Assembly: GCA_045047105.1 (NCBI GenBank)
Contig: JASFYQ010000090.1
Location: forward strand, 1 to 50,098
Length of the DNA: 50,098 bases
Origin: JADGAU01 sp045047105
GTDB lineage: Bacteria; Pseudomonadota; Gammaproteobacteria; GRL18
Direction: 5' to 3'
In this document: in pieces, positions 6,523 to 14,772 of the stretch
Position numbering within the stretch: the first letter of the stretch is position 1
How the letters are laid out: each line of letters begins with the position of its first letter
The notes under the pieces: model-generated
The model's input: the letters and a program-made list of their open reading frames with translations, nothing else
What the model was told of the DNA's origin: nothing
Databases searched by the model: none
Position numbers and translations under genes: made by a program

Positions 6523-9015
6523 TTAATTCGCTACAATATTAACCAAACGTTTGGGTACAACAATGACCTTGCGGATAGTTTTTCCTTCTACATGGCGTTG
6601 TACGGTTTCACTGGCCAGAGCTAACTCTTCAATAGTCTCTTTACTTGCATCACTGGCCACTTCTATTTTATCGCGCAATTTGCCATTAACCTGAACCATG
6701 TACTGGATCGTATCCTGAACAAGAGCGCTTTGATCTACTTCAGGCCAGCGTTGATCAATAATAATGCCATTACCTACCAGTGGTTGCCATAGTGCATGAG
6801 TTATATGTGGCACAATAGGAGAGAGCATTAAAAGTACTTTTTCCAGTACATCTTGCTTCATTATTATTGCCTGAGCTTCACTTTTATCCTGTTTTTCAAG
6901 CAAATTAATTAACTCTCTGATTTTGGCAATAGCGGTATTAAAGGTAAAACGTCTACCCATATCATCGGATACTTCGGAGATAGTTTTATGTAATTTAAAA
7001 CGTAACTCCTTTTGGGTTTTGGATAAGCTGGTAGTATCCACCTTATTCTGGGTGTCATCCGTTCTATCTGAAATGTGATTTTGTACTATAGTCCACAAGC
7101 GTTTTAAAAACTTAAACTGTCCTTCAACTCCACTGTCAGACCATTCCAGTGATTGTTCTGGTGGTGCTGCATACATAATAAATAAACGCGCAGTATCGGC
7201 TCCGTATTTATCAATCAGGCCCTGAGGATCAACCGTATTGCCTTTTGATTTGGACATTTTAGCACCGTCTTTTAATACCATGCCCTGGGTTAATAAGTGC
7301 TTAAATGGCTCATCACCTTTTACCAGACCTTCATCACGCATCAGTTTGTGGAAAAAACGCGCATAAAGTAAGTGCAAAATAGCATGTTCAATTCCGCCTA
7401 CATATTGATCTACAGGCCCCCAGTAATTGACTCTATCATCTAACATGGCCTGATCAGAACCTGGGCAACAATAGCGTGCATAATACCAGGAGGATTCCAT
7501 AAAGGTATCAAAGGTATCGGTTTCGCGGGCTGCATCTATACCACACTGTGGGCATTTGCACTGATAAAATTCGGGCATACGTTTAAGAGGTGATCCATCA
7601 CCAGAAATAGTTACATTTTCTGGTAATTTAACCGGTAAATCTTCTTCTGGTACAGCAACAGTACCACATTTCGGGCAATTAATAATTGGAATGGGAGTTC
7701 CCCAATAACGTTGTCTGGAAACACCCCAGTCACGTAAACGGTATTGAATGCGTTTATTCCCCTGATTATTTAACGATAATTTTTGGGTGATTTTTTCAAC
7801 TGCCTGGGCAAAGTTTAGATCGTTAAATTCGCCTGAATTAACTAAAATGCCTTTATTGGTATATGCCTGTTTTTCCAGATCGATAGCATCTTTATCATCC
7901 GCTGGTTGGATTACTTGCTTAATTGGTAAATGGTATTTTTTAGCGAATTCGTAATCACGCTGGTCATGTGCCGGAACTGACATTACTGCCCCTGAGCCGT
8001 AAGCCATCAATACAAAGTTGGCGGTAAAAACAGGAACTTCTTCTCCACTAATCGGATGGATAGCTTTAATTCCTAAATCAAAACCTTTTTTCTCCATGGT
8101 TTCCATATCCGCTTCTGCGGTGGACATTATTTTTGTTTCATCAATAAACTGTTGCAGCTCAGCATTGCTTTTAGCTACTTCCAAACTGAGAGGATGCTCT
8201 GGGGCAACCGCTAAATAAGATACTCCCATTAGGGTGTCAGGACGAGTGGTAAAAACGGTAATAGGGTTTTGTTGATGTTTAATTTCAAACTGAATATCTG
8301 CACCCTGAGAGCGACCAATCCAATTTTTTTGCATGGTTTTAACTTGCTCAGGCCAGCCATCCAGTTGATCCAGATCGTCCAATAGTTGATCGGCATAATC
8401 GGTAATTTTTAAAAACCATTGAGGAATTTCTTTTTTTTCAACCAGAGCTCCTGAACGCCAGCCTCTACCATCAATAACTTGTTCATTAGCAAGTACGGTT
8501 TGATCAACAGGATCCCAGTTTACTACCGCATTTTTTTTATAAACCAGGCCTTTTTTTAATAAACGTAAAAATAACCACTGCTCCCAGCGATAATAATCTG
8601 CATCACAGGTAGCTACTTCTCTATCCCAGTCATAGGCCAATCCCAGGCGTTTCAGTTGTTCACGCATATAGTTAATGTTTTCTTTGGTCCATTTACTGGG
8701 TGGAACCTGATGTTTCATTGCTGCATTTTCAGCAGGCAAACCAAAGGCATCCCAACCCATGGGTTGCATTACATTTTTCCCTAACATCCGATTAAAACGG
8801 GATAATACATCTCCAATGGTATAATTTCGTACATGGCCCATATGCAGTTGTCCACTAGGATAAGGGAACATGGACAGGCAATAATACTTTTCCTTGCTGT
8901 GATCTTCTACCGCCTTAAAACTTTGTTTTTCATGCCAGAAATTCTGTGCATTAATTTCAACCTGCTCGGGTTGATAGCTATTAGTTTGTTCGGTATTATT
9001 ATGGGATGTACTCAT
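6523..9015 (-). CDS. leuS: Leucine--tRNA ligase
   Basis: This 830-residue class I aminoacyl-tRNA synthetase charges tRNA-Leu. The HIGH-type signature is HMGH, inside SGQLHMGHVRNYTIGDV, and the KMSKS loop appears as GAKMSKSKGNTVDP. An inserted editing (CP1) domain is present, with the TTRPDTLMG and APEHPL region. Zinc-type cysteines occur in NCPKCG and in CKCPQCG. WGTPIP and ESSWYYARY mark the catalytic core, and the C-terminal end carries the VQVNGKLRDKI tRNA-binding segment. Length is slightly below the usual 860 or so. The gene is divergent from ybeL, as in Escherichia coli, but the usual downstream lptE and holA are absent and acnB follows instead. Confidence 0.98.
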   Translation of the reverse strand: MSTSHNNTEQTNSYQPEQVEINAQNFWHEKQSFKAVEDHSKEKYYCLSMFPYPSGQLHMGHVRNYTIGDVLSRFNRMLGKNVMQPMGWDAFGLPAENAAMKHQVPPSKWTKENINYMREQLKRLGLAYDWDREVATCDADYYRWEQWLFLRLLKKGLVYKKNAVVNWDPVDQTVLANEQVIDGRGWRSGALVEKKEIPQWFLKITDYADQLLDDLDQLDGWPEQVKTMQKNWIGRSQGADIQFEIKHQQNPITVFTTRPDTLMGVSYLAVAPEHPLSLEVAKSNAELQQFIDETKIMSTAEADMETMEKKGFDLGIKAIHPISGEEVPVFTANFVLMAYGSGAVMSVPAHDQRDYEFAKKYHLPIKQVIQPADDKDAIDLEKQAYTNKGILVNSGEFNDLNFAQAVEKITQKLSLNNQGNKRIQYRLRDWGVSRQRYWGTPIPIINCPKCGTVAVPEEDLPVKLPENVTISGDGSPLKRMPEFYQCKCPQCGIDAARETDTFDTFMESSWYYARYCCPGSDQAMLDDRVNYWGPVDQYVGGIEHAILHLLYARFFHKLMRDEGLVKGDEPFKHLLTQGMVLKDGAKMSKSKGNTVDPQGLIDKYGADTARLFIMYAAPPEQSLEWSDSGVEGQFKFLKRLWTIVQNHISDRTDDTQNKVDTTSLSKTQKELRFKLHKTISEVSDDMGRRFTFNTAIAKIRELINLLEKQDKSEAQAIIMKQDVLEKVLLMLSPIVPHITHALWQPLVGNGIIIDQRWPEVDQSALVQDTIQYMVQVNGKLRDKIEVASDASKETIEELALASETVQRHVEGKTIRKVIVVPKRLVNIVAN

Positions 9016-9051
9016 GGTTCAGAATCTCGTTATTCAATGAAAATAGAAGCC

Positions 9052-9080
9052 TTTAGCTTAAAAAAAATCCATAAGCTAAA
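9052..9080. other. Leader hairpin upstream of leuS
   Basis: TTTAGCTT (9052-9059) and AAGCTAAA (9073-9080) form an 8-bp perfect stem with a 13-base A-rich loop, in the leuS leader about 37 bases before its start. A regulatory role is possible but unsupported beyond position. Confidence 0.3.
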
Positions 9081-9198
9081 TAAAATTCTTTAACTAAAAA
9101 AAGGGATAATCTTTTCTTCTTAAAAAGAAACAGGGTATTTTAACGCATAAAATTACATACATCTAAGTTTTTTCGTAACTATTCAGGCTATTTTCCAT

Positions 9199-9204
9199 TA
9201 TAAT
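9199..9204 (+). promoter_or_regulatory. -10 box upstream of ybeL
   Basis: A perfect TATAAT lies 33 bases before the ybeL ATG. The matching -35 region is poor (TAACTA at 17-bp spacing), so this is a partial promoter call. Confidence 0.35.
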
Positions 9205-9237
9205 TAAACTAGATAGATAAATAATTAGGAGTTCGAT

Positions 9238-9828
9238 ATGGAAAAGAAAACCTCTGAAACCGGTACCTCAACAAACAGTTCAACAAATAGCTCTAAAAGC
9301 AACTCAGATGAGTCAAATATGGATAAGCTGGTACATGGTTACGATACCATGATGGAGCAATTATCCGCCTGGGTAGAAAAAACGGATGAAACAGCAGGGC
9401 CTTTATTAACTAATGGTATTCAGGATGCTGAAAAATTTATGCATGATCTGGGTAAATGGAGTAAGGATGAAATCGACCTTTTAAGCCGTTATATTAAACG
9501 AGACATTCATGATGTTGCTGTTAATTTAGAAAAGCAAAATAAATCTCTGGCTGAATGGTTGCAATTTGATGTGCAACTGATAGAAAGCAAACTGCTGGAA
9601 GTATTTTCAACCATGACGGATAAAACCCGACTGGAATTAAATAAACTTAGCCATTTAGCGGAGCGGGAGCATATTTGGCATACTGGAGAAGTAACTTCTG
9701 TTGGAACGATCACTTGCAAGCAATGTAAAACCCAATTGCATTATCAAAAAGCAGGACGAATCCCACCCTGTCCAAAGTGTCATAAAACAGAATTTGTGCG
9801 TGCTAATAATGATAACCTTATCAACTAG
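9238..9828 (+). CDS. ybeL: YbeL/DUF1451-family zinc-ribbon protein
   Basis: This 196-residue cytoplasmic protein of unknown function has a Ser/Asn/Thr-rich N-terminal tail (about 1-30), a helical middle with KWSKDEIDLLSRYIKRD, and a C-terminal zinc ribbon with two cysteine pairs (TCKQCK and PCPKCH). The stretch HTGEVTSVGTITCKQC matches Escherichia coli YbeL, which also sits next to leuS and divergent from it, so synteny supports the name. The start is set by AGGAG seven bases upstream of the ATG. The low-complexity tail is longer than in the enterobacterial protein. Confidence 0.88.
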   Translation: MEKKTSETGTSTNSSTNSSKSNSDESNMDKLVHGYDTMMEQLSAWVEKTDETAGPLLTNGIQDAEKFMHDLGKWSKDEIDLLSRYIKRDIHDVAVNLEKQNKSLAEWLQFDVQLIESKLLEVFSTMTDKTRLELNKLSHLAEREHIWHTGEVTSVGTITCKQCKTQLHYQKAGRIPPCPKCHKTEFVRANNDNLIN

Positions 9829-10088
9829 ACTGGATAAATTATTATAAAATTGAGTTAAATATGAACTTATAAGAGTGATAATCTGTCCAATACTCCAGTG
9901 ATTATTTTATATTTTTCTTTTTATTTTAAAGTTGTAACTTTGTTCTGGGAACTATTAATTGCTTATGCTAGAAAGTTCAAGTAATTTATAGAATAATCCT
10001 GTATAATTATGGGATTTATCAAAAAATTTCAAAACAAACTAACTAATACATTTAACGAGTTAATTCCTCCTACATAGATTGTGCATTT

Positions 10089-11435
10089 GTGACCGCTTCA
10101 ATATTAAATAAACTCATTCCATGGAATCCTTTCCCGTATATCCGCTCTTATTTTCAAACCGAAATCAGAGAAGAAATACTTAAGGGGATTAATATTCGCT
10201 TACTCTACTTTAAGGGTGAGTTGATTAATCTTGAAAGTAGAGAAAGTGTGGCTAATGTAGCTCTTGAGGCACAAGCAATTGCCCAGGCCTGTAAACAATT
10301 ATTGCAAAATGAACCGAAAAAGAAAAAACAGGCAATTAGCATAGCTCTTTTTTTACCCCTGACTGAGTTTATTTATACCCAATATAATCTGCCAACAGTG
10401 GATAGCCTTAATGTCAAATCTGCCTTAAATTACCAAAGAGAAGATTTATTGCCGGCAAGTGATAGTGACCTGCAATTAACTCTAAGCCATCTGAAAAATA
10501 AAGATAATTTTGCGCTATGGTGTTCAACACAAACTATTCAAAAATTTAATCTGGCATTTCAGCAATTAGACTTAACTCTATCTGCAATTCTTCCTCGTTT
10601 GGCCTTATTAAGTAATAAAGGCCAAAATGTAAAAAACCAGGGTTCTGTAAGTGGGGGGCAATTTTTTCGGGAAAGTGCAGATAATTATACGGCTCAATTT
10701 AGTTTTTACAACCATAGTCTGGTACAACTGGGACACATAACCGACGAAGATATTAAAGTTGATGCATTTAAACAAGAGTGGGATGCTAAGTTCGCTGTTA
10801 TTGATGGTTCTAGAGAAATTTTAAAAAATAAGGCTGACTGGTTGGAGATGATTTATGCCAGGCGTATGTCGGATAATTATCAGCAATCACAATATGCTTA
10901 TTTCCCCAAGCAAATAGAAAATAGGGTTAAAAGCCGAGGGCGATTAAGAAATAGCAGGGTAATTGGTTTGCTGGCTTTTGTTTTAATGTTTGCTTTAGCT
11001 GTTCCTTTTGTTATTAATAAGGTGCGCTATTTAAAGTATGCAGCTAAATACCAAGCATTTGTGGATGGTGCAAAGGGCGTTATAGAAATGCGGGCAAAGG
11101 TTTTAAAACATGAAGAGCAATGGGCCTTGTATCACAATTACCCTCGGGTGAATGTATTAGATATTATTTCCAGGTTAAATAAAATCATTCCTGTAAATAG
11201 TTGGATATCTTCTTTTCAAATCAAAAATGGATACGTAGAAATTGATGGTTTTAGCCCAAATCCAGCAGCTATTTTAGAAGTTATTTCTGCTCAAAATGAT
11301 TTTAATAAAGTGGCTTTTAATAAAAATATTCGTGCTACCCGTGGGCAAGATAAAGAACGCTTTGGTATTACCTTTCATATTAAAGGTTTAGATGTTGAAG
11401 AATATGAAAAAGAATATTTTAATAAGGACAATTAA
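10089..11435 (+). CDS. gspL: Type II secretion GspL-like protein with PilN-like periplasmic part
   Basis: The 448-residue product has a cytoplasmic N-terminal part (about 1-290) of the actin-like GspL/PilM type, one membrane segment (about 291-309, VIGLLAFVLMFALAVPFVI), and a PilN-like ferredoxin-fold periplasmic part (about 310-440). GspL links the secretion ATPase GspE to the inner-membrane platform. It opens a ten-gene operon, 47 bases ahead of gspM. The start is a GTG with no good Shine-Dalgarno site, so the exact N-terminus is uncertain. Similarity to textbook GspL is weak, and the assignment leans on topology and position. Confidence 0.75.
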   Translation: MTASILNKLIPWNPFPYIRSYFQTEIREEILKGINIRLLYFKGELINLESRESVANVALEAQAIAQACKQLLQNEPKKKKQAISIALFLPLTEFIYTQYNLPTVDSLNVKSALNYQREDLLPASDSDLQLTLSHLKNKDNFALWCSTQTIQKFNLAFQQLDLTLSAILPRLALLSNKGQNVKNQGSVSGGQFFRESADNYTAQFSFYNHSLVQLGHITDEDIKVDAFKQEWDAKFAVIDGSREILKNKADWLEMIYARRMSDNYQQSQYAYFPKQIENRVKSRGRLRNSRVIGLLAFVLMFALAVPFVINKVRYLKYAAKYQAFVDGAKGVIEMRAKVLKHEEQWALYHNYPRVNVLDIISRLNKIIPVNSWISSFQIKNGYVEIDGFSPNPAAILEVISAQNDFNKVAFNKNIRATRGQDKERFGITFHIKGLDVEEYEKEYFNKDN

Positions 11436-11482
11436 TTGTTATTTATTGATGAGTAGCCAGTTAAAAAATATAGTAAAATAAA

Positions 11483-12067
11483 ATGACAGTAAAAGAAAAA
11501 AAACTGATTAATATTATGTTGCTTATTGTGTTTTTGGGCATTATGTTCAAAGGAGCTCCCTTTGCCTATACAATGTATCAACAGGGTAAAAATGATATTA
11601 TCGATTTTAAAGATAAAAGAGAGCGTATCAGACAGTTAATGTTTCGTCAGGAATTTTGGCAGGCTGAATACGATAAAAGTCTTAAACAAAATGAAATTTT
11701 AAGCAAAGAGCTCTTTACTGCTAATTCCAATGAATTGGTGGCAGCAAAAGTTCAGTCGGTAATAAAAAACCTGGCCAAACAAAGCGGGGTAAGAATAGAC
11801 TCTATGCACTTGGCTGAATTTAGGCAATCGGGTGAATGGTTATTAGTTTCACTTTCCATATCTATCAATGCACAGAGCAGTAACTTGGTTGATTTATTGC
11901 AAAAACTTAAATCCAATCAACAAAAGCTTTTAATTAAGGGAGTACGTCTTCGCTCGTATAGTAACTCTTTAAATGGAGCACTGCGTAAATCATTAAATGG
12001 CACCATTACGGTCGTTGGTTTTAGCCGTTCTACAACTACAAGTTCTGATGAAAAGGAGGCAGGTTAA
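11483..12067 (+). CDS. gspM: Type II secretion GspM-like protein
   Basis: This 194-residue protein is a bitopic inner-membrane protein. A short Lys-rich cytoplasmic end is followed by one membrane segment (about residues 8-25), a coiled coil (about 35-75) and a ferredoxin-like periplasmic domain with paired strands (KSGVRI-like and LLVSLSISINAQ). This is the architecture of GspM/PilO, the partner of GspL in the assembly platform. Its stop codon overlaps the gspE start by one base (TAATG), indicating translational coupling. The C-terminal tail is Ser/Thr-rich. The call rests on architecture and operon position. Confidence 0.75.
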   Translation: MTVKEKKLINIMLLIVFLGIMFKGAPFAYTMYQQGKNDIIDFKDKRERIRQLMFRQEFWQAEYDKSLKQNEILSKELFTANSNELVAAKVQSVIKNLAKQSGVRIDSMHLAEFRQSGEWLLVSLSISINAQSSNLVDLLQKLKSNQQKLLIKGVRLRSYSNSLNGALRKSLNGTITVVGFSRSTTTSSDEKEAG

Positions 12068-13524
12068 TGGTTCTGACGCTGGATTTATTTAGTCGATTAT
12101 TATTGCCAGTAAATATTGCTCCAGCAGAAACTTATCTGGAATCAGGAGAGCTATGTTACATTAATGCTCCAGGACATGCCTTACGTGCTCGAATCCGATT
12201 TTTACTTAAACAGCAAGCAACAGGCAAGCAAATTTCTTTTAAATTAGTAGAAGAAGAACAACTAAAACGGCTAATTAAATTCTGGCGTGCGGAATTAGCT
12301 CCTGATTTGGAAGAAGCTGAAGAAACGGAGGATTTTAACCAAGACGATTTAAATGATTTATCAACCGATGCCCCAGTTATTCGTTTAGTTAACCACCTGT
12401 TTGATCGTGCTCTGGATTTAAATGCCAGTGATATTCATTTTGAACCAGAAGAGAATAGCTTTGATGTCCGTTGTCGGGTAGATGGTATTATGACTCAGAT
12501 TGAAACTCTGCCAATTAGTGCTCAGCCACCCGTTATCTCCCGTTTAAAACTTATGGCAAATCTGGACATTGGTGAGAAAAGATTGCCTCAGGATGGACGT
12601 ATTGCATATAAAATGGGAGCCAAAAATTTAGACTTACGTATCTCAACTTTACCCGGAGTTCATGGAGAGTCAGTGGTTTTACGTATTTTGGACCGCAGTG
12701 ATGTAATGGTTTCTCTTGAAGTCTTAGGCATGCCGGAGAATTTACTGGAACGCTATAAAAAACTTATCTACCAGCCCCATGGTATGATTTTGGTAACCGG
12801 CCCTACAGGTAGTGGTAAAACAACCACTCTATATGCTACCTTAGAAAAAATCAGCACTAAGAAGCAAAAAATTATTACCGTTGAAGACCCTGTGGAATAC
12901 CAACTGGAAGGCATTACCCAGATCCATGTAAATACTAAAATAGGACTGGATTTCTCTTCTGGTCTACGCTCAATAGTTCGCCAGGATCCTGATATTATTA
13001 TGATTGGTGAAATACGTGATCATGATACTGCTTCTATTGCTATTGAATCTGCTTTAACGGGGCATCTGGTTTTCTCTACTTTGCATACCAATGATGCAGC
13101 GGGTGCAATTACTCGATTACAAGATATGGGAGTAGAATCGTATTTAATCAGTTCCAGTTTATTAGCGGTTCAGGCTCAGCGTTTGGTGCGCCAGGTTTGT
13201 GAGCATTGTAAATATCCGTTTGATATCAGTGATGTGGAGATCAAATTATTAGAATTGAATGATTCATCCATAAAAACGGTATACCATGGCAAGGGCTGTC
13301 AACGTTGTGGTAATACAGGTTACCATGGACGAATTGGTTTATACGAATTATTAGTTTTAAGTGATGCCATCAGACAATTAGTAAATACAGGGGCCGATGC
13401 TCAGGTAATTAGGGAGCAAGCAATAAAAGAAGGAATGATAACCTTACGCCAGGATGCTTTGGAGAAATTGTCCAGGGGGTTAACTACTCCAGAAGAAGTG
13501 GTTAGAGTAACTCGGGCAATTTAA
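12067..13524 (+). CDS. gspE: Type II secretion ATPase GspE
   Basis: This 485-residue hexameric ATPase powers pseudopilus assembly at the cytoplasmic face. A reduced N-terminal domain (about 1-95) lacks the full-length GspL-binding region of many GspE proteins. Then come the SDIHFEP segment (about 121), Walker A GPTGSGKTT (245-253), the Asp box TVEDPVEYQLEGI, a Walker B region ending GEIRD (about 314-318), and the His box TGHLVFSTLHTNDA. A zinc-binding tetracysteine module is intact (C378, C381, C411, C414), which is typical of GspE rather than PilB alone. It is followed 15 bases later by gspF. Confidence 0.95.
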   Translation: MVLTLDLFSRLLLPVNIAPAETYLESGELCYINAPGHALRARIRFLLKQQATGKQISFKLVEEEQLKRLIKFWRAELAPDLEEAEETEDFNQDDLNDLSTDAPVIRLVNHLFDRALDLNASDIHFEPEENSFDVRCRVDGIMTQIETLPISAQPPVISRLKLMANLDIGEKRLPQDGRIAYKMGAKNLDLRISTLPGVHGESVVLRILDRSDVMVSLEVLGMPENLLERYKKLIYQPHGMILVTGPTGSGKTTTLYATLEKISTKKQKIITVEDPVEYQLEGITQIHVNTKIGLDFSSGLRSIVRQDPDIIMIGEIRDHDTASIAIESALTGHLVFSTLHTNDAAGAITRLQDMGVESYLISSSLLAVQAQRLVRQVCEHCKYPFDISDVEIKLLELNDSSIKTVYHGKGCQRCGNTGYHGRIGLYELLVLSDAIRQLVNTGADAQVIREQAIKEGMITLRQDALEKLSRGLTTPEEVVRVTRAI

Positions 13525-13539
13525 TGGTGATATTCTAAT

Positions 13540-14748
13540 ATGGCTTTATCATACTATCAATACCAGGCATATGATGACAAAGGTTCCTTACAAACAGGAG
13601 AGCTAAGTGCAGAGAGCGAACAAGAGGTTGTAGCTACTTTAAAGTTCAAAAAACTCATCCCTGTTAGCATCAGTATTGTTGATATAAAACAACAACAGCA
13701 GAATAAAAAAAAGGGTATTTCTAATAAGGAGTTAATTGAATTTACCCAGGGTTTGTCCACTATGGTAGATGCTAATATTCCACTGGACAGAACCTTGTTA
13801 TTATTAGAAGAATTAACCGAAAACCCGACCAGCAGGCAATTAGTTGAAGCATTAAGACGGGATGTTAAAGACGGTAAAAGTTTGGCCCAGGCAATGGAAT
13901 GCCATCAGGAAAACTTTTCAAAAATGTATATCAGCATGGTGAGAGCAGGCGAAGAAGGTGGTATTTTGGCTAGATTATTACCTTCGTTAGAAAAATTTTT
14001 AACTCAGGCTGAAGAAACGCGTAAGAATTTAATAGCAGCAATGATTTATCCAACGGTATTATTTGTTGTTGGCATAGCATCAGTAGTGTTAATGTTAGGC
14101 TTTGTTGTGCCTCAATTTGCAACTTTATTTGAAGATGCAGGTTCTAATATTCCTGCTTCGGCTGCATTTTTATTGTTTTTAAGTGCCTGGGTGCAATCCT
14201 GGGGCTGGATTCTTGCTATTATTCCATTTGCTTTATTTTATTTGTGGAAATGGTGGGGGAGTGATCCAGAAAAAAAACAACAACGTGATCAGTTTTTGTT
14301 AAAATTACCCTTAATGGGTAATCTACTAAGGGAAAAAGAAGCCGCTACCTTTGCTAGAACCTTAGGTGCTCTACTGGATGCAGGTATTCCATTATTAAAG
14401 GCCTTGCGTATTACCCATGGTGTAATTGAAAATGCAGTAATTGGGAATAAATTAAAGTCAGTAGAAGAAGATGTAACTGCTGGTGTTTCGCTTGGCAAGT
14501 CATTGGATAAATATCAGGTTTTTCCCATCTTATTGCCTCGCCTGGTTGCGGTAGGTGAGGAAACAGGTAGAACAGCAGAAATTTTAAACCAATTAGCAGA
14601 GACTTTTGATGCGAGTGTAAAAAATACCCTGACAAAAATGGTATCATTAGTTGAGCCATTACTTATTGTCACTTTGGGGCTTTTAGTTGGTGGAATTGTC
14701 ATTACTATGTTAATGGCGGTGTTTAGTATTAATGATATAGCAATGTAG
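13540..14748 (+). CDS. gspF: Type II secretion inner-membrane platform protein GspF
   Basis: The 402-residue protein has two repeated T2SSF domains (about 70-195 and 270-395), each with a conserved cytoplasmic helical bundle and the GEETG/GEEGG-type motif. Three membrane segments are visible near 165-190, 217-236 and 372-397. It starts with the family's ALSYYQYQAYDDKG. GspF is the polytopic core of the platform on which GspE acts. Length and features are normal. Confidence 0.95.
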   Translation: MALSYYQYQAYDDKGSLQTGELSAESEQEVVATLKFKKLIPVSISIVDIKQQQQNKKKGISNKELIEFTQGLSTMVDANIPLDRTLLLLEELTENPTSRQLVEALRRDVKDGKSLAQAMECHQENFSKMYISMVRAGEEGGILARLLPSLEKFLTQAEETRKNLIAAMIYPTVLFVVGIASVVLMLGFVVPQFATLFEDAGSNIPASAAFLLFLSAWVQSWGWILAIIPFALFYLWKWWGSDPEKKQQRDQFLLKLPLMGNLLREKEAATFARTLGALLDAGIPLLKALRITHGVIENAVIGNKLKSVEEDVTAGVSLGKSLDKYQVFPILLPRLVAVGEETGRTAEILNQLAETFDASVKNTLTKMVSLVEPLLIVTLGLLVGGIVITMLMAVFSINDIAM

Positions 14749-14772
14749 TTTTATGAGGAAAATGGTAAATTT